Source: Kitasatospora papulosa (lineage in GTDB: Bacteria; Actinomycetota; Actinomycetes; Streptomycetales; Streptomycetaceae). From it: a DNA stretch of 39,659 nucleotides. The DNA lies in contig NZ_JNYQ01000026.1 in assembly GCF_000717245.1 (NCBI RefSeq), positions 1 to 39,659 of the forward strand. The letters run 5' to 3'. The notes beneath the pieces were generated by a model. The model was given only the letters and a program-made list of their open reading frames with translations, searched no databases and was not told the DNA's origin. Shown here piece by piece: positions 32,656 to 39,659 of this stretch (position 1 is the stretch's first letter; every line of letters starts with the position of its first letter). The translations under genes were made by a program, and so were the position numbers.

Positions 32656-33216
32656 TCAGGAATCATTCTCGCTGGTCGCTCGCGGAAGAATGAGGTCCCG
32701 TGACGAGTGCTCGTTGCTGTGGAAGCTGCCGTTGACTCCGAGGTCATCACGTGCGGCTTCATGGAAGATGTTGATGGCTCTGAAGACAGATCGGTGTAGC
32801 TCGCGCCAGTCCTCCAGTGTGCCTTCCGTGGCACCCCGCGCCTGCCAGTCGATCGCGGCGGCTGCTCTATTCACACCATGAGCGGCTTCGATGACCTGGT
32901 TCTCAGCGAGCAGCATCACCCGCTCGAACGCGCGCATACGGCTCCCCTCCGCTTCTGCCAGCTCAAGCGTCAGATCCGACTCGGCCCGGTCGAACGTCCT
33001 CATGCCGTTGCGCACCTCGTACAGGAGCACGGCGGAGTAGATGCACCTACGCACGCGGTCTATGTACCCGGCGTAGGCTTCAAGCTTTCGCTCATCCCAC
33101 CTGGTCAGCATGGCGTACCTCGTGCGATGCCGCTCCATCAGATGATTAGTCATGTGAGTGGTGAGCGCGCCGACGAGCACAGCGGCGATGGTGACCAACT
33201 GCCCAACGAGATCCAT
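32656..33216 (-). CDS. Membrane-anchored helical protein of unknown function
   Basis: A 186-residue protein if it starts at ATG 33216, which has GGGGGAG directly upstream; ATG 33228 has none. One N-terminal transmembrane helix (LVGQLVTIAAVLVGALTTHM) is followed by a long helical cytoplasmic part (RWDERKLEAYAGYIDRVRRC; AFERVMLLAENQVIEAAHGV). Similar N-anchored proteins are common in Streptomyces, with no known role. It is divergent from the SLATT gene. Confidence 0.55.
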   Translation of the reverse strand: MDLVGQLVTIAAVLVGALTTHMTNHLMERHRTRYAMLTRWDERKLEAYAGYIDRVRRCIYSAVLLYEVRNGMRTFDRAESDLTLELAEAEGSRMRAFERVMLLAENQVIEAAHGVNRAAAAIDWQARGATEGTLEDWRELHRSVFRAINIFHEAARDDLGVNGSFHSNEHSSRDLILPRATSENDS

Positions 33217-33654
33217 GAACTCCCCCATTCACGCGTCGTGTTCAAACGGCGATCATAGGGTGAGGCATCAGCCGAGGCTCGCGGCATCGGTCCGCGAGAA
33301 CACGAACTCGGTCTCGCCTTCGACCGGTCCCTCTCAGCGCAGTGGGGCTGGACCGCGGTTCGCATTCGCATGACCCTTGGATAGCTGGCGGCGTCGTAGT
33401 CGTTCGGCAGACGGTAGGCATGAAAGCCGCGAGTGGTGGAATTTTTAATATTGCTACTTTTAGTCTCTTTTGCGGCTAATTCGAATGCAAAGTAACATTT
33501 CGCTTTGATTTGAACCTTGAGAGAGATGGTAGGTGGATCCATGTGGAAGGCTCTGGTTCTGCGAGAGGGATTGCACTAAAACCGCCCCTCGCCACCCAGG
33601 GCGTACGTAAGATCAGAAGCAAGTCGGGGGCGCGATGAATTGCGGAGGTCTTAG
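33217..33654. other. A+T-rich intergenic region before the SLATT gene
   Basis: No convincing gene is present. The part from 33430 to 33500 is strikingly A+T-rich (TTTTTAATATTGC and similar), unlike the rest of the window, and probably contains the promoter of the gene at 33655. The change in composition marks one edge of an acquired segment. Confidence 0.5.
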
Positions 33655-34497
33655 GTGGCTGGGTTATTGGGTGAGCTTGGCGGCGGTACGACAACAGACG
33701 CTCTAATTCAATATCGTCGCGATATCGCAGACTTGAAGCAGCGAATCAAGGTTCGCCGCCTGCAAGTTTTCGGCATTCTCGCAACCCCCATTTTGTTAGT
33801 TGCGACACTACTTGCGGGGGCGGGCACAAAGGTTGCGCTCTGGCTTCACTCAGGCATGCCGAATGCTGTTCTCAATGTATTTGTCTTTTCCGCGCTAGCC
33901 TTGGCGGCTGCGACAGGCGTGCAATTCTATGTCGAGTTTATCGAGGAGGTTTGGGAGGACGCAGGAACTTCGGTCAGAGAGCTTAAGCTTGAGCTTTCTC
34001 TTGCAGAGGAACGCCATATTCTTGAGGCCAGGCGTCGCACCCCGCCACCGGCTGACCGGCAGGCATCCTACAAAGAAAGACTTCCGCCGGAAATAATTCG
34101 GTTGCGCGCAGAATCTCGACACTATCGTCGCCTGCATCTCCTAATGCAATGGTTGCTCTTTATCAGTTCGGCCGCGATCTCCGCCGTAACTGCTTGGTTT
34201 GACCCTCCCCAGCCCGCCAAGGGGGTTCTTATCGGCCTTGGTTTCACTGTCACTGTGATCACGGCGGCTGCGGGGTACTTTAAGCCTCGCGAGAGGGCGT
34301 TTAATCTGCAACAGACGGCTGACAATATCGAACAGCACGCTACCGCTTTTGAGTTGGGAATTTCCCCTTATAACGCACCTGAAGATGCGCGGAATCTCGA
34401 ACTCTTTGCTACAACGGTAGAGGATATGCGTGCAGACCAGCGTATGCGAGAACAGCAGCTCGACCAGCCGCAGCAGGGGCAGCAACAAGTAATTTAA
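33655..34497 (+). CDS. SLATT/DUF4231-type membrane protein
   Basis: A 280-residue protein starting at GTG 33655 with GGAGG six bases upstream. Two hydrophobic hairpins (FGILATPILLVATLLAGAG with NVFVFSALALAAATGVQF; LMQWLLFISSAAISAVTAW with VLIGLGFTVTVITAAAGYF) separate a helical charged section. The end of the second pair, YFKPRERAFNLQQTADNIEQ, then a C-terminal coiled coil, matches the DUF4231/SLATT pattern. SLATT proteins are predicted effectors of bacterial conflict systems, thought to disturb the membrane when a partner senses infection. The gene is A+T-richer than its surroundings. The membrane-nuclease gene follows after 182 bases. Confidence 0.72.
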   Translation: MAGLLGELGGGTTTDALIQYRRDIADLKQRIKVRRLQVFGILATPILLVATLLAGAGTKVALWLHSGMPNAVLNVFVFSALALAAATGVQFYVEFIEEVWEDAGTSVRELKLELSLAEERHILEARRRTPPPADRQASYKERLPPEIIRLRAESRHYRRLHLLMQWLLFISSAAISAVTAWFDPPQPAKGVLIGLGFTVTVITAAAGYFKPRERAFNLQQTADNIEQHATAFELGISPYNAPEDARNLELFATTVEDMRADQRMREQQLDQPQQGQQQVI

Positions 34498-34679
34498 TTG
34501 CTTGGCTGGCGTGGCCGCAGAGTTCTGCGCAGAGGCCGCATATACGCGAGGGCAGAACTAGCATCGGGAGGCGTAGCGGCCGGCGCTCCCTCTACCGTTC
34601 TTACGGGCTGGCCCGTGCGCTCTTTGTTGTCGAGAAATTTTAACCAAAGGGCTGCCGTGGACCTAGCTGGTCGTCTAGC

Positions 34680-35495
34680 GTGGCCAGTGTGGAAGAACGA
34701 GAAGTTGACACGGAGGGTGTGCCGGAGCCAGTGGGCGATGGTGAGGCTGAACCGCTAACCCGTTCTGCGCGAATAGGTGCTGGTCTTGTTGGCCTGCTCC
34801 TCACCGGTGCAGGTGCGGTTGGAGTATTCATCTCTGATAATCAGGCCGGCACGGTGGCGTTGGTGCTTGCGGGTGCGATCTTTCTATTGATGCTTTTTGG
34901 TGGAACTCCATTGCATAGCCTGGGGTTCGGCGACGCCAACTTGCGGTTTGCTAAAAGGCGACGAGAACAGGCCGTTAGGGAGGCGATCCAAGCATCACCT
35001 GAGCAGGCGCCCCGCGTGCTTCGCGACTTGGAGTCAGCTGACTCGCAGAGGCAACCTGACCCGACCCTAAGTGCGCTCACCGAAAGGGTCTACGAGGATG
35101 CGCTAGCACACTCGATCTCCGCACTGGTTCCACAGGGCCTCATGACGCGTGAACATCGGATCGGTAGTGGGCGGCGGGCAGACATAGCCATTGCTCCCGA
35201 GACTGAACATCAAGTCCTCATCGAGGCGAGATACAACAAGCGGGGAATTCCTACTCCTGCGTCTGTGATTGCACACGTTGCCGGTTATTACGGAGCTTCG
35301 CGGGGTGCGCTACTGCTTGTAAGTAACTCCCCCTTGAGCGCGGGTGCGATGCAGTTGCTGCGCGACCTGCAGGAGTCCGGAAAGAATATACATTTCGTTC
35401 AATGGTCTCCGGGAGAAGCCGATGAAGCTCTGCGTCATGCGGTGGAAAATCTTACGCAGCCTGGGAACAACGGCAGCGATGCCGCTACTGCCTAA
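34680..35495 (+). CDS. Membrane-anchored PD-(D/E)xK-like nuclease
   Basis: A 271-residue protein starting at GTG 34680 (weak ribosome binding site; GTG 34689 is possible). Two transmembrane helices (about 32-52 and 57-74) are followed by a soluble domain with a helix containing Glu139, then RRADIAIAPETEHQVLIEAR (Asp168, Glu182). This is the layout of a PD-(D/E)xK restriction-endonuclease-like core, with Arg184 where Lys is usual, so catalysis may differ. GALLLVSNSPLS near 210 fits the later core strand. A two-TM segment plus such a nuclease is seen in Mrr-like defence proteins. Its neighbour is the SLATT protein, and the two form a candidate defence module. Confidence 0.65.
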   Translation: MASVEEREVDTEGVPEPVGDGEAEPLTRSARIGAGLVGLLLTGAGAVGVFISDNQAGTVALVLAGAIFLLMLFGGTPLHSLGFGDANLRFAKRRREQAVREAIQASPEQAPRVLRDLESADSQRQPDPTLSALTERVYEDALAHSISALVPQGLMTREHRIGSGRRADIAIAPETEHQVLIEARYNKRGIPTPASVIAHVAGYYGASRGALLLVSNSPLSAGAMQLLRDLQESGKNIHFVQWSPGEADEALRHAVENLTQPGNNGSDAATA

Positions 35496-35773
35496 CCCGA
35501 CCTGAGGACGTGGCCAGAGTATTCAGTCATCGTGTGCAAGGTTGAGCGCTCGGGGTGCGGGCAGGGGTGCGTGGCCAACCTTTGGCCAGGCAGGCGGCAA
35601 GCTGGGCTGGTCCGGAGCAGCAGGATCGGGACAGGTTGGAGCAGGAGTGGCGGACGAGCGTAGCGGAGGCAGTTTGCTGCGGCCGAGGCAGCGGAGGCCC
35701 TAGAAGGGGCCGCAGCGCCCTCCTAAGCCTCTGCTGAGCCGGCCCCCCTACCCCCCAAGGGTCCCAGGGGCAC
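35496..35773. other. No gene recognised
   Basis: Short open frames on the plus strand have no start signal and no similarity I recognise. The sequence returns to high G+C here. It separates the nuclease gene from the insertion sequence. Confidence 0.4.
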
Positions 35774-35830
35774 TCAGACCGTGTTTGAGATCTGCCGTGT
35801 CCCGTTGCTGAGGCGTTCGTTGAGCTCACC

Positions 35831-36706
35831 GTGAGCGGTGTTGGGGGTGGGTATCCGTCGGACCTGACGGATGAACAGTGGGCGCTGGTGGAGCCGTTAC
35901 TCCCACCGGCGCGGGTGGGCCCCAAGGGTGGTCGGCGGGAGAAGCATCCGCGGCGGCGGATCGTGGACGCGATCTTCTACGTGGTGCGGACCGGGTGTGC
36001 TTGGCGGCAGTTGCCGAAGGACTTCGCTCCGTGGCCGACGGTGTACTGGTACTTCACGTGGTGGCACGACGACGGCACCGTTGAGCGCATTCACGACGCC
36101 CTGCGCGGCAAGGTCCGTGAAGCCGACGGCCGCAATGCCGAGCCGAGCGCGGGCCTGATCGACTCGCAGTCCGTCCGCACCGCCGACACCGTCCCCGTTG
36201 CCAGCAGGGGCTTCGACGCAGGCAAGAAGGTGAAGGGCCGCAAGCGGTTCATCGTCACCGACACCCTCGGCCTGCTCTTGGCCGTCCACGTCGTCGCGGC
36301 CGGTGTCCAGGACCGTGACGGCGCCCGCCGACCGCTGCTGTGGACCCGCCTCGACCACCCGGGTGTCAAGAAGATCTGGGCGGACCAGGGCTTCGCTGGC
36401 CGCCTGGTCGACTGGGTCACACAGATCCTCGGCCGCGAGTTGGAGATCGTCCGAAAGGACCCCGACCAGCGGGGATTCCAGGTCCAGCCGAAGAGGTGGG
36501 CGGTGGAGCGCACCTTCTCGTGGCTCACCGCCCACCGTCGTCTTGCGCGCGATTACGAAGCCAGCCCGGCTCGCTCGGAAACCATGATCCGTTGGGCAAT
36601 GATCGGCATCATGGTGCGGCGGCTCACACGCACTGGTCCCGCTACACGGCCAGGTCCCCGGCCGCTCACCCGGGTCTCGGCAGCGGGACACGCCACTGGC
36701 TGGTAG
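35831..36706 (+). CDS. IS5-family transposase
   Basis: A 291-residue DDE transposase with an N-terminal DUF4096-type domain (PSDLTDEQWALVEPLLPPAR, RRIVDAIFYVVRTGCAWRQL). The catalytic residues lie in LIDSQSVRT (Asp), KIWADQGFAG (Asp) and WAVERTFSWL (Glu), followed by the usual RRLARDYE and RWAMIGIMVRRL. GTG 35831 is used; the site upstream is weak. It lies 35 bases inside the left inverted repeat. All key residues are present, so it is probably active. Confidence 0.9.
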   Translation: MSGVGGGYPSDLTDEQWALVEPLLPPARVGPKGGRREKHPRRRIVDAIFYVVRTGCAWRQLPKDFAPWPTVYWYFTWWHDDGTVERIHDALRGKVREADGRNAEPSAGLIDSQSVRTADTVPVASRGFDAGKKVKGRKRFIVTDTLGLLLAVHVVAAGVQDRDGARRPLLWTRLDHPGVKKIWADQGFAGRLVDWVTQILGRELEIVRKDPDQRGFQVQPKRWAVERTFSWLTAHRRLARDYEASPARSETMIRWAMIGIMVRRLTRTGPATRPGPRPLTRVSAAGHATGW

Positions 36707-36715
36707 GTGATCGGC

Positions 36716-37117
36716 TCAGTTCGTATCGTCACCGAGAAGGACCGCCTCCAGCGCGAGCAGATCCGCGTCATCGAGCTGCGGAACAGTCCAGCCGTTGGCC
36801 TGCGCATGCGCGATGAACTGCGGGTCGAGCGCCGCGTGGTAGTGCTCGACGTAGTGCGCCAGGTCCGAGTACCAAAGCCAATGCCCGTCCGTCAGCAGGT
36901 GCAGCCCGCCGATCACAGGGTTGTCGGTTGCGAGAACGTCACGCACGAGCGTGGTTGTCGCAGCCAACAGGGCACCGCTCCGCAAGTACTTGACCAGCTC
37001 ACGAGCGCTAACGGACGCCTCGGCCTTGACGGCGGACCGCAGCGACGGCCCATCTGGGCTGCCCTGCTCAAGCTCTCTGAAGTCACCGACGAAGGGGACT
37101 CGTGCATCGCTCACCAC
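36716..37117 (-). CDS. Passenger gene of the insertion sequence, unknown function
   Basis: A 133-residue protein lying between the transposase and the right inverted repeat, on the opposite strand. Conserved-looking parts are LVKYLRSGALLAATTTLVRD, GGLHLLTDGHWLWYSDLAHY and VEHYHAALDPQFIAHAQANG. I recall similar stand-alone proteins in Streptomyces genomes with no known role. Starts at GTG 37117 or 37114 both lack a clear ribosome binding site. As it is inside the element ends it should move with the transposase. Confidence 0.6.
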   Translation of the reverse strand: MVSDARVPFVGDFRELEQGSPDGPSLRSAVKAEASVSARELVKYLRSGALLAATTTLVRDVLATDNPVIGGLHLLTDGHWLWYSDLAHYVEHYHAALDPQFIAHAQANGWTVPQLDDADLLALEAVLLGDDTN

Positions 37118-37235
37118 CAGAGGCTAGAACACCTCCCCACCGACGTTCCAGGAAGATCTCAAACGCGGTCTCAGGGCGGCTTGTGGCCCTACGGGGACAT
37201 GCGCGTCCTGGGCGCATGCGTGCTGGTGCATCAGC

Positions 37236-37350
37236 CCATGTGAACGCGCTTGTTTTGGGAGGGCAGAACAAGCGCGTTCACATGGTGATAACGCTACTCA
37301 CGTGGTGGCTCGTTGTTCTGCTGCTCCAGAACAAACCGGTTCACCTGGTG
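37236..37350. repeat. Inverted and direct repeats, left part of candidate origin
   Basis: A perfect 19-bp inverted repeat (37236-37254 with 37267-37285, 12-base loop) includes a TTGTTTTGG...CAGAACAAG element. A second unit, TTGTTCTG...CAGAACAA, lies at 37312-37336. Both units are followed by a GTTCACNTGGTG end (to 37288 and 37350), so they are direct repeats about 62 bases apart. The same TTGTTCTGG family recurs upstream of the gene starting at 38521. Confidence 0.7.
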
Positions 37351-37377
37351 CTACCGGCGCGGCGAAGGGCATGAAGA

Positions 37378-37404
37378 AGGCGCCGCACTCCTGGTGCGGC
37401 GCCT
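37378..37404. terminator. Perfect 11-bp hairpin terminator
   Basis: The arms 37378-37388 and 37394-37404 pair around a 5-base loop. Read leftward, it is followed by a T-rich stretch. It ends the transcript of the gene stopping at 37426. Confidence 0.75.
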
Positions 37405-37425
37405 CGGGCCCTTTGGTGGGGCGGT

Positions 37426-37845
37426 TCAGCCGGTGGCGGCCAGGTTGGCCATCTGGGCGGCGAACCTGGCCCGTCGCTGCTCGGTGAACCGCTCGGGCTC
37501 GGCGGCTCGGATCTCCGGGACCTCCATGACGGGGGAGGAGACCTTGCCGCCGGTCAGCAGCGGATGGAGCTGGTAGAGCCCGTCTTCCAGGCTCCAGGCC
37601 AGTCCGCACTCGCGGAGTTCCTTGAAGCCGCGGTTCACGGTCGGCTTGCTGGCCCCCAGCTCGCGCGCCATCTCGTTCTGGCTGATCGCGGCGGTGCCGG
37701 TCTCTGGGTCACTGAGGTACAGCAGTTCGTCCAGGACGCGGCGGCCGGCGGTGGAGACGTCGACCAAGGCCAGCATCCGCAAGACGGCACGGGGAATCGT
37801 GACGGGAGCCTCTGTGGGAGGGCTGGGGACGTACGAGCTGCTCAC
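37426..37845 (-). CDS. Winged-helix DNA-binding protein, possible replication factor
   Basis: A 139-residue protein starting at GTG 37845. A winged helix is visible from RMLALVDVSTAGRRVLDELL through AAISQNEMARELGASKPTVN and RGFKELRECGLAWSL. This resembles the RepL/MarR-like fold used by some plasmid initiators and regulators. It follows the 206-residue gene by 55 bases in the same direction, and the pair is flanked on both sides by TTGTTCTGG-type inverted repeats. A role in replication or its control is inferred from this setting. Confidence 0.58.
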   Translation of the reverse strand: MSSSYVPSPPTEAPVTIPRAVLRMLALVDVSTAGRRVLDELLYLSDPETGTAAISQNEMARELGASKPTVNRGFKELRECGLAWSLEDGLYQLHPLLTGGKVSSPVMEVPEIRAAEPERFTEQRRARFAAQMANLAATG

Positions 37846-37900
37846 GGAGCCTCACCACTTCCGATCAGGTCGACGTATACCGAGGATATGCCGCACGAGG

Positions 37901-38521
37901 TCATGCACTTGCCTTGCTGACAGGCCGCCTCTGCCGGAGCGTGACGACCTTCTCCTTGCGGCGGGCCGACTCGGCGGCCTTCTTCTCCGCCTCGCGCGCA
38001 TGGCGCCACTCGGTGGGGTAGTCGGCGTGCGGGATGAGGCAGGCCGGGCCCTCCGCGCTGTTCCAGAGCGCCTGCCACTTCTCCTGCTCACCGGAGGTGC
38101 CAGCCACCGTGAGCCACGGGTTCAGTTGGAGGATGCCGCGCTTGGCGGTCCGCATCCAACCGATGTGCGCGAAGAACTGGCTGGCCTCGTTCACCGATGC
38201 TGCGGACAGGTTGCACCGGGCCTGGAGGTCGCGTTGGTTGGTCTTCACAAAGCCACGGGCGGCGGCCCGGGTCTGGTCGTCGGCACGATTGGCGTTCTGT
38301 AGCGCCACGAGCTTGCACCAGACCTGGAACCAGGAGCCGGGCATCTTGAGGCTCCCGAGGACGTCCATGAGCAGCCGGGCGTCCAACACGTAACCGCTGC
38401 ACTCCGCGCTCACGGCGAACTCGCGGCCCCTGATCTTCTCCACGCCCAGGATCAGGCCGCCCTTGCCGTCCGACCGCGCAACCACGCGCTCGCCGGGGCG
38501 GACGATCGGCAGCCGTTCCAT
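37901..38521 (-). CDS. Candidate plasmid replication initiator-like protein
   Basis: A 206-residue protein starting at ATG 38521 with GGAGG nine bases upstream (GTG 38527 is too close to that site). The middle has SWFQVWCKLVALQNANRADD, FVKTNQRDLQARCNLSAASV and NEASQFFAHIGWMRTAKRGI, a winged-helix-like DNA-binding pattern also seen in small plasmid Rep proteins. The C-terminus is a basic helix (EAEKKAAESARRKEKVVTLR). Inverted repeats at 38583-38708 stand directly upstream, as iterons do before a rep gene. No family name can be assigned with confidence. Confidence 0.55.
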   Translation of the reverse strand: MERLPIVRPGERVVARSDGKGGLILGVEKIRGREFAVSAECSGYVLDARLLMDVLGSLKMPGSWFQVWCKLVALQNANRADDQTRAAARGFVKTNQRDLQARCNLSAASVNEASQFFAHIGWMRTAKRGILQLNPWLTVAGTSGEQEKWQALWNSAEGPACLIPHADYPTEWRHAREAEKKAAESARRKEKVVTLRQRRPVSKASA

Positions 38522-38582
38522 CAGCACAGTCCTCCAGAGATGATCAACGCGTCAGCCTGCACGGTAGCACTAGGTAAACCGG

Positions 38583-38708
38583 CTTGTTCTGGAAGGGCAG
38601 AACAAACCGTGGCTCACAGCTACCTGATGGCTCGTCAGTTTTGAGGGCCGTTTGTTCTGGATCTCCAGAACACTCAGGAGGCGTTTGTTCTGGAAACCTA
38701 GAACAAAC
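38583..38708. repeat. Iteron-like inverted repeats upstream of the rep-like gene
   Basis: Three units of the type TTTGTTCTGG...AGAACAAA occur at 38583-38607, 38650-38673 and 38683-38708; the last is a perfect 9-bp inverted repeat (GTTTGTTCT and its complement, 8-base spacer). A half site is seen at 39209-39217. With the two units at 37236-37350 they enclose the two winged-helix genes. They are candidate initiator sites or operators. Confidence 0.72.
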
Positions 38709-39010
38709 GGAATCACATCACCGCAGGTCAGAGCCGGTTTCGACGCGGAACGCTCTTATGTCTCACTAGAGCTCAATCACCACCCGGGCCTCGACCACCA
38801 GGCCCCGCCTCATACGAAGCAAGCAGCGGACAGCAGCGGGCGTGTCGCCATTGAGACCCGCGGGCCGGCCTCCGTGGCTGAACTCGCTTCGCGTGCGGCA
38901 CAGTGCCAGAGGTGCGCGTCATGGACAGCAGGAGCGGCACTGAGTCTCGGGTGGTGCAGACCATGACGATCAAAAGCGAGGAAACACGACCATGTCCGGT
39001 GGGATGTGCC
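38709..39010. other. No gene recognised
   Basis: Open frames here on both strands lack coding character. A very short frame (22 codons) at 38992-39060, preceded by GAGGAAA and containing the hairpin at 39011, could be a leader peptide, but this is speculative. Confidence 0.3.
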
Positions 39011-39038
39011 GCCGCACGGCCCTTGAGGGCCGTGCGGC
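39011..39038. terminator. Perfect 12-bp hairpin
   Basis: The arms 39011-39022 and 39027-39038 are perfectly complementary around a 4-base loop (TTGA). It lies between the origin-like repeats and the chromosome-end-like region and probably isolates them from transcription. Confidence 0.65.
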
Positions 39039-39256
39039 TGGGATACCTCCGCACGTTTGAATTCAAGCCTACGGATATCTCAGGTGCCGTTCTGTGGTTC
39101 GTGTTTGCGCTTCACCAATCCATCTATCTTCAAGTGAGTGGAGGGAACAGGGTTCAAGTTTTCTGGAAAGAATGCCTCAGTGAAGCAGGAAATTAATTTC
39201 TGCGCGTTCTTGTTCTGAACCTGACCTGGGACACCGCCGGGGGTGCCCCAGAACCA

Positions 39257-39335
39257 CAGTCTCTACCCTGGTCCCGTCGTGATGCACGGGAGTAGATAAG
39301 AATCCCAGTCTCTACCCCAGCGTCGAAATGATGCA
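39257..39335. repeat. Subtelomeric direct repeat (two copies)
   Basis: CAGTCTCTACCC occurs at 39257-39268 and 39306-39317, 49 bases apart. Each copy is followed by a CGTCG element and then ATGCA or ATGATGCA. The rest of 39039-39552 shows no gene that I can support. The repeats could be binding sites near the end. Confidence 0.55.
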
Positions 39336-39552
39336 GGCGCCTGACCGCCTGGTCGAGCCCTCATCGCCTTCCGTCTCTGTTACTGCCACTTTCGTCTGTG
39401 ACAGTCCATCACGGGAGCCGCACCCGGCGAGCACTCCAGTACGGCGGACGACAGTTCGCTTTACTGGAGCCTGACCGAAAATCAGGTGACGGCACACCAG
39501 CAGGGGCGGGCGGCACTCGCCACCCTGCACCAGCCACAAGCAAACCGGCCGC

Positions 39553-39658
39553 ATGAATTCCGGAGGAATTCATAAACCATTCCGGAGGAATGGTTTAAAG
39601 CCCGTAGGGCTTTATCGTCTTTGCGACCCGTAGGGTCGTGCGTCGTTCCTCCGGAGGA
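39553..39658. other. Telomere-like cluster of five palindromes at the right end
   Basis: Hairpins follow each other with almost no gaps: 39553-39573 (9-bp stem, loop GGA), 39574-39596 (10 bp, GGA), 39597-39613 (7 bp, GTA), 39624-39638 (6 bp, GTA) and a 12-base palindrome at 39647-39658, one base from the end of the window. On the strand that would form the 3' overhang, all four loops are GNA triloops, as in the GCA loops of known Streptomyces telomeres. The sequence differs from the archetypal telomere. Confidence 0.75.
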
Positions 39659-39659
39659 G

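Larger units (their letters stand above)
35777..37170. mobile_element. IS5-family insertion sequence with a passenger gene
   Basis: Inverted repeats of 20 bases (GACCGTGTTTGAGATCTGCC at 35777-35796; complement at 37151-37170) match at 18 positions. Both ends are flanked by TCA (35774-35776 and 37171-37173), a likely target duplication. The 1,394-bp element contains a transposase and a second, oppositely oriented gene, while elements with this transposase are usually below 1 kb. Intact repeats, duplication and open frames suggest recent insertion. Confidence 0.8.

Noticed and set aside
38903..39196. A 97-codon rightward frame
   Set aside because: It runs through a perfect 12-bp hairpin and shows no coding bias.
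39312..39554. An 80-codon leftward frame starting inside the telomere-like palindromes
   Set aside because: It has no ribosome binding site, atypical composition, and covers the subtelomeric repeats.

Overview
The window looks like the right-hand end of a linear actinomycete plasmid, most likely from Streptomyces. Supporting signs are the very high G+C with third-position bias, the frequent GTG and TTG starts, many families typical of Streptomyces plasmids (DUF6292, DUF6233, DUF6461, HA-domain helicase, SpdB-like and TraB-like proteins), a coupled pair resembling Tap (telomere-associated protein) and Tpg (terminal protein), and five closely packed palindromes at the extreme right end. Four of those palindromes have GNA triloops, as the 3' overhangs of Streptomyces telomeres do. 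No palindrome cluster is visible at the left end, so the window is probably only part of the replicon.

Layout. 0.1-2.2 kb: a secreted NucA/NucB-type nuclease and a DUF6461 protein. 2.2-2.9 kb: decayed sequence with a long hairpin. 2.9-8.2 kb: leftward genes for DNA-binding and plasmid-type proteins, ending upstream with the overlapping Tap-like/Tpg-like pair. 8.4-11.8 kb: a rightward helicase whose 3' end runs into a broken antisense gene, then a small conserved protein. 11.9-14.7 kb: a perfect 56-bp palindrome and a partition cassette (parA, a probable parB-type partner and two small genes). 14.8-16.9 kb: an IS5-type transposase and a decayed HATPase gene.

16.9-28.2 kb is a leftward conjugation region. 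In transcription order it holds several Spd-like and unknown proteins, an SpdB-like membrane protein, a TraB/FtsK-like DNA translocase, a lytic transglycosylase/NlpC-P60 wall hydrolase, a pilin-like peptide, a TrbL/VirB6-like membrane protein, a PrgI-like protein and a VirB4-like ATPase. An array of eight to nine CACCGWCATG repeats lies directly after the TraB-like gene, where the clt transfer locus sits in TraB-type plasmids. The region is probably controlled by the GntR/UTRA repressor at 28.8 kb, which is preceded by three copies of a long palindromic operator.

29.7-32.6 kb: cargo genes (two family-2 glycosyltransferase paralogues, a fragment of a third, and a RibD-like reductase). 33.6-35.5 kb: an A+T-richer island with a SLATT/DUF4231 membrane protein and a membrane-anchored PD-(D/E)xK-like nuclease, a candidate undescribed defence pair. 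35.8-37.2 kb: a complete IS5-family element that carries a passenger gene. 37.2-38.7 kb: two winged-helix-like genes flanked by inverted repeats of the TTGTTCTGG type, a candidate replication origin. 38.7-39.66 kb: no convincing genes; direct repeats, then the telomere-like palindromes.

Together these parts describe a self-transmissible linear plasmid: origin and telomere at the right end, end-replication and partition genes on the left, transfer genes in the centre, and cargo between them. All calls come from reading the sequence; no database search was run.
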